The translations under genes and the position numbers were made by a program. Source: RUG705 sp934101175 (GTDB lineage: Bacteria; Bacillota_I; Bacilli_A; RF39; UBA660). Taken from it: a DNA stretch of 64,000 nucleotides. The notes below the pieces were generated by a model, which was not told the origin of the DNA, made no database searches, and was given only the letters and a program-made list of their open reading frames with translations. Of this stretch, positions 62,808-64,000 are shown one piece after another. How positions within the stretch are numbered: position 1 is the stretch's first letter; each line of letters begins with the position of its first letter. Where the stretch lies: positions 316,350-380,349 of the forward strand of contig CAKOQC010000001.1 of assembly GCA_934101175.1 (NCBI GenBank), in the 5' to 3' direction.

Positions 62808-63713
62808 TTATAAAGTTTTTCTTGATTCTTCTGATATATCTATTTGAGAAGGATCTACTGTAAATCCCTTTCTAGAAAAATATCTTATCCTTTCGGCATT
62901 TTTATATTGTTCTAATAGTTCACCTGGAATAATTTCTTCATATGTTCCAGTAAAAACTAACCTTTCAAATTCTTCTTCACCATATAATTCTTTCAACGTT
63001 CTACAGATACTAACATTATTTAAATAATATAGTGCTGGTAAATGAATTAATCCATACTTTTTTGCAAAGTCTAATGCATGCATTTCAACAAGCCCTTCGT
63101 TAAGTATAGAGCCACCACTTGTTAATCTAGATTCCTTACCATAGTTAAAATGTTCTTCCTTAGTAACATTAATAACTAAATGCATTGTTTCATGTATCAT
63201 AGAAGATAGCATTCTCGTTGCATTAGTTATACTTTCATCAGCTGATACTTCTTCTTGTTTACTTTCGGCATCAGGTGTAAAACAAATCATATCGTGATAT
63301 TTAAATGCACCAACATCACCATTTATTCTTTCTCCAAAGCTTTCTGCATATATTTGCGCTTCACCTCTATCAAAAATCTTTATACCATTACCATTTGCTA
63401 TATTAAGTAACTTAGAAACTAATTGTTCATCGGTTATTCCATATTCCTGTATCATTAATGGAATATAAGTCTGAGCAAACATTTTTGATACACCAATATA
63501 GAAATCTTTATTGGAAGAATATTGTCCTCTAATTGACTTCAATTGTTCAAATGTTTCTCTCATTTTATTTAAATAATACGAATCAGTAGCAATAATCTGT
63601 TCTGATTCTGGGTTCCCATATAATTCTACAAATTGTGGAATATATTCTTTTTTTTCTTCATCCTTTGATAATGTGATTTTATTGATACTACTTATTAGTG
63701 ATTCATATCCCAT
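62808..63713 (-). CDS. HExxH-containing putative zinc metalloprotein
   Basis: 301 residues. SSMIHETMHLVINVTKEEHF contains HETMH, a zinc-peptidase HExxH with a downstream acidic/His region, and an LNEGLVEMHALDF segment about 40 residues later supplies a candidate third ligand Glu. No signal peptide, so it acts in the cytoplasm or is delivered by other means. A GGAGTG ribosome site precedes the ATG. SEC-C fragments lie on both sides. Confidence 0.7.
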   Translation of the reverse strand: MGYESLISSINKITLSKDEEKKEYIPQFVELYGNPESEQIIATDSYYLNKMRETFEQLKSIRGQYSSNKDFYIGVSKMFAQTYIPLMIQEYGITDEQLVSKLLNIANGNGIKIFDRGEAQIYAESFGERINGDVGAFKYHDMICFTPDAESKQEEVSADESITNATRMLSSMIHETMHLVINVTKEEHFNYGKESRLTSGGSILNEGLVEMHALDFAKKYGLIHLPALYYLNNVSICRTLKELYGEEEFERLVFTGTYEEIIPGELLEQYKNAERIRYFSRKGFTVDPSQIDISEESRKTL

Positions 63714-63769
63714 ACTTTATCACTCCTATAATAATTATAACATATTTGCTTGATTTTGAGGTTCATTTA

Positions 63770-63812
63770 GTCAAAAAAACTTATCTAAAACTTATCTAAA
63801 ACTTATCCAAAA
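63770..63812. repeat. tandem AAAACTTATCT repeats
   Basis: Three near-identical 11-bp units (AAAACTTATCT/C) in tandem. Two units of the same core (AACTTATCTAA) recur at about 62769-62792, next to SEC-C remnant 1. Confidence 0.6.
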
Positions 63813-63857
63813 GCCTTTTTTGATGTAAAATTACCTAAAAATCGTAAATAGCAAAAA

Positions 63858-63892
63858 GCTCACAATCTCTTTATTTATAAGGCTTTGTGAGC
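63858..63892 (-). terminator. terminator after SEC-C gene 2
   Basis: GCTCACAA and TTGTGAGC form an 8-bp stem; the minus strand continues with TTTTTGC. It begins directly after the stop codon at 63893. Confidence 0.75.
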
Positions 63893-63952
63893 TTATTTTC
63901 CGCAACACATTTTATACTTGCGTCCACTGCCACATGTTGTAGAAACTCCCAT
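63893..63952 (-). CDS. SEC-C motif minigene or 3' end of a decayed gene
   Basis: MGVSTTCGSGRKYKMCCGK, stop; the frame extends upstream only to a TGA at about 63994. The sequence is a SEC-C zinc motif lacking the first Cys, like remnant 1. The well-formed terminator immediately downstream suggests it was the 3' end of a transcribed gene. Too short to be functional as a domain with certainty. Confidence 0.5.
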   Translation of the reverse strand: MGVSTTCGSGRKYKMCCGK

Positions 63953-64000
63953 ATTTATAATACTTATAATATTTATAATATTATTGATATTTCAAGGTTT

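Overview
The window is a very AT-rich, gene-dense bacterial chromosome segment using the standard code (TGG for Trp, TGA as stop), with strong AGGAGG-type ribosome sites and sigma-A-type promoters (TTGACA-N17-TATAAT). Sigma-G, a ylmC/ymxH-type PRC-barrel gene, RecD2, an RNase J-family protein, NrnA, TypA and a YtrA-type GntR/ABC operon point to a low-GC Bacillota. Many short lipoproteins and uncharacterised membrane proteins suggest an uncultured, host-associated Bacilli-like lineage (inference). Only two genes, at 4.5-7.4 kb, are on the + strand. No rRNA, tRNA or CRISPR array was recognised.

Layout. 1-4.4 kb: a block of uncharacterised genes around an 872-aa protein whose middle resembles an LXG/type VII secretion substrate. 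4.5-7.4 kb: a SEDS protein (FtsW/RodA/SpoVE) and a DUF6020-like membrane protein. 7.4-10.1 kb: the most unusual locus. It holds a surface protein with a GC-rich, hypervariable FGE/C-lectin-like C-terminus, an orphan second copy of that cassette downstream, and, upstream, a 13-bp inverted repeat flanking a good promoter that points away from the gene. 10.1-13.1 kb: GtrA, GT2 and phosphodiester glycosidase envelope genes. 13.2-31.7 kb: housekeeping genes (RecD2, YihY, a GGDEF receptor, RNase J-like, NrnA, two acetate kinases, CYTH and kinase-like proteins, TypA, RNase HII, SigG, Nudix, thermonuclease, TspO). 31.7-36.9 kb: an MBOAT/DHHW/DUF4358 acyl-transfer module and LigA. 37-38.1 kb: an Rpn nuclease gene plus a free-standing copy of its C-terminal part. 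38.4-55 kb: small accessory genes, several broken (flavodoxin, carboxymuconolactone decarboxylase, cupin tail, VanZ, CPBP), and an ABC/GntR operon. 55-64 kb: unknown proteins, an S66 peptidase, an HD protein, a radical SAM/SPASM gene coupled to a gene resembling the hypermodified-base (HMUDK_hel/aGPT-PPlase2) family, and an HExxH protein flanked by SEC-C remnants.

The most notable hypothesis is a two-level surface-variation locus at 7.4-10.1 kb: an ON/OFF invertible promoter combined with a diversified ligand-binding tail. The second is the Rpn locus, where a C-terminal, antitoxin-like product appears to have become its own gene by duplication. The third is the radical SAM/HMUDK_hel pair. No recombinase, reverse transcriptase or DGR template gene is visible in the window, so the first hypothesis depends on factors encoded elsewhere.
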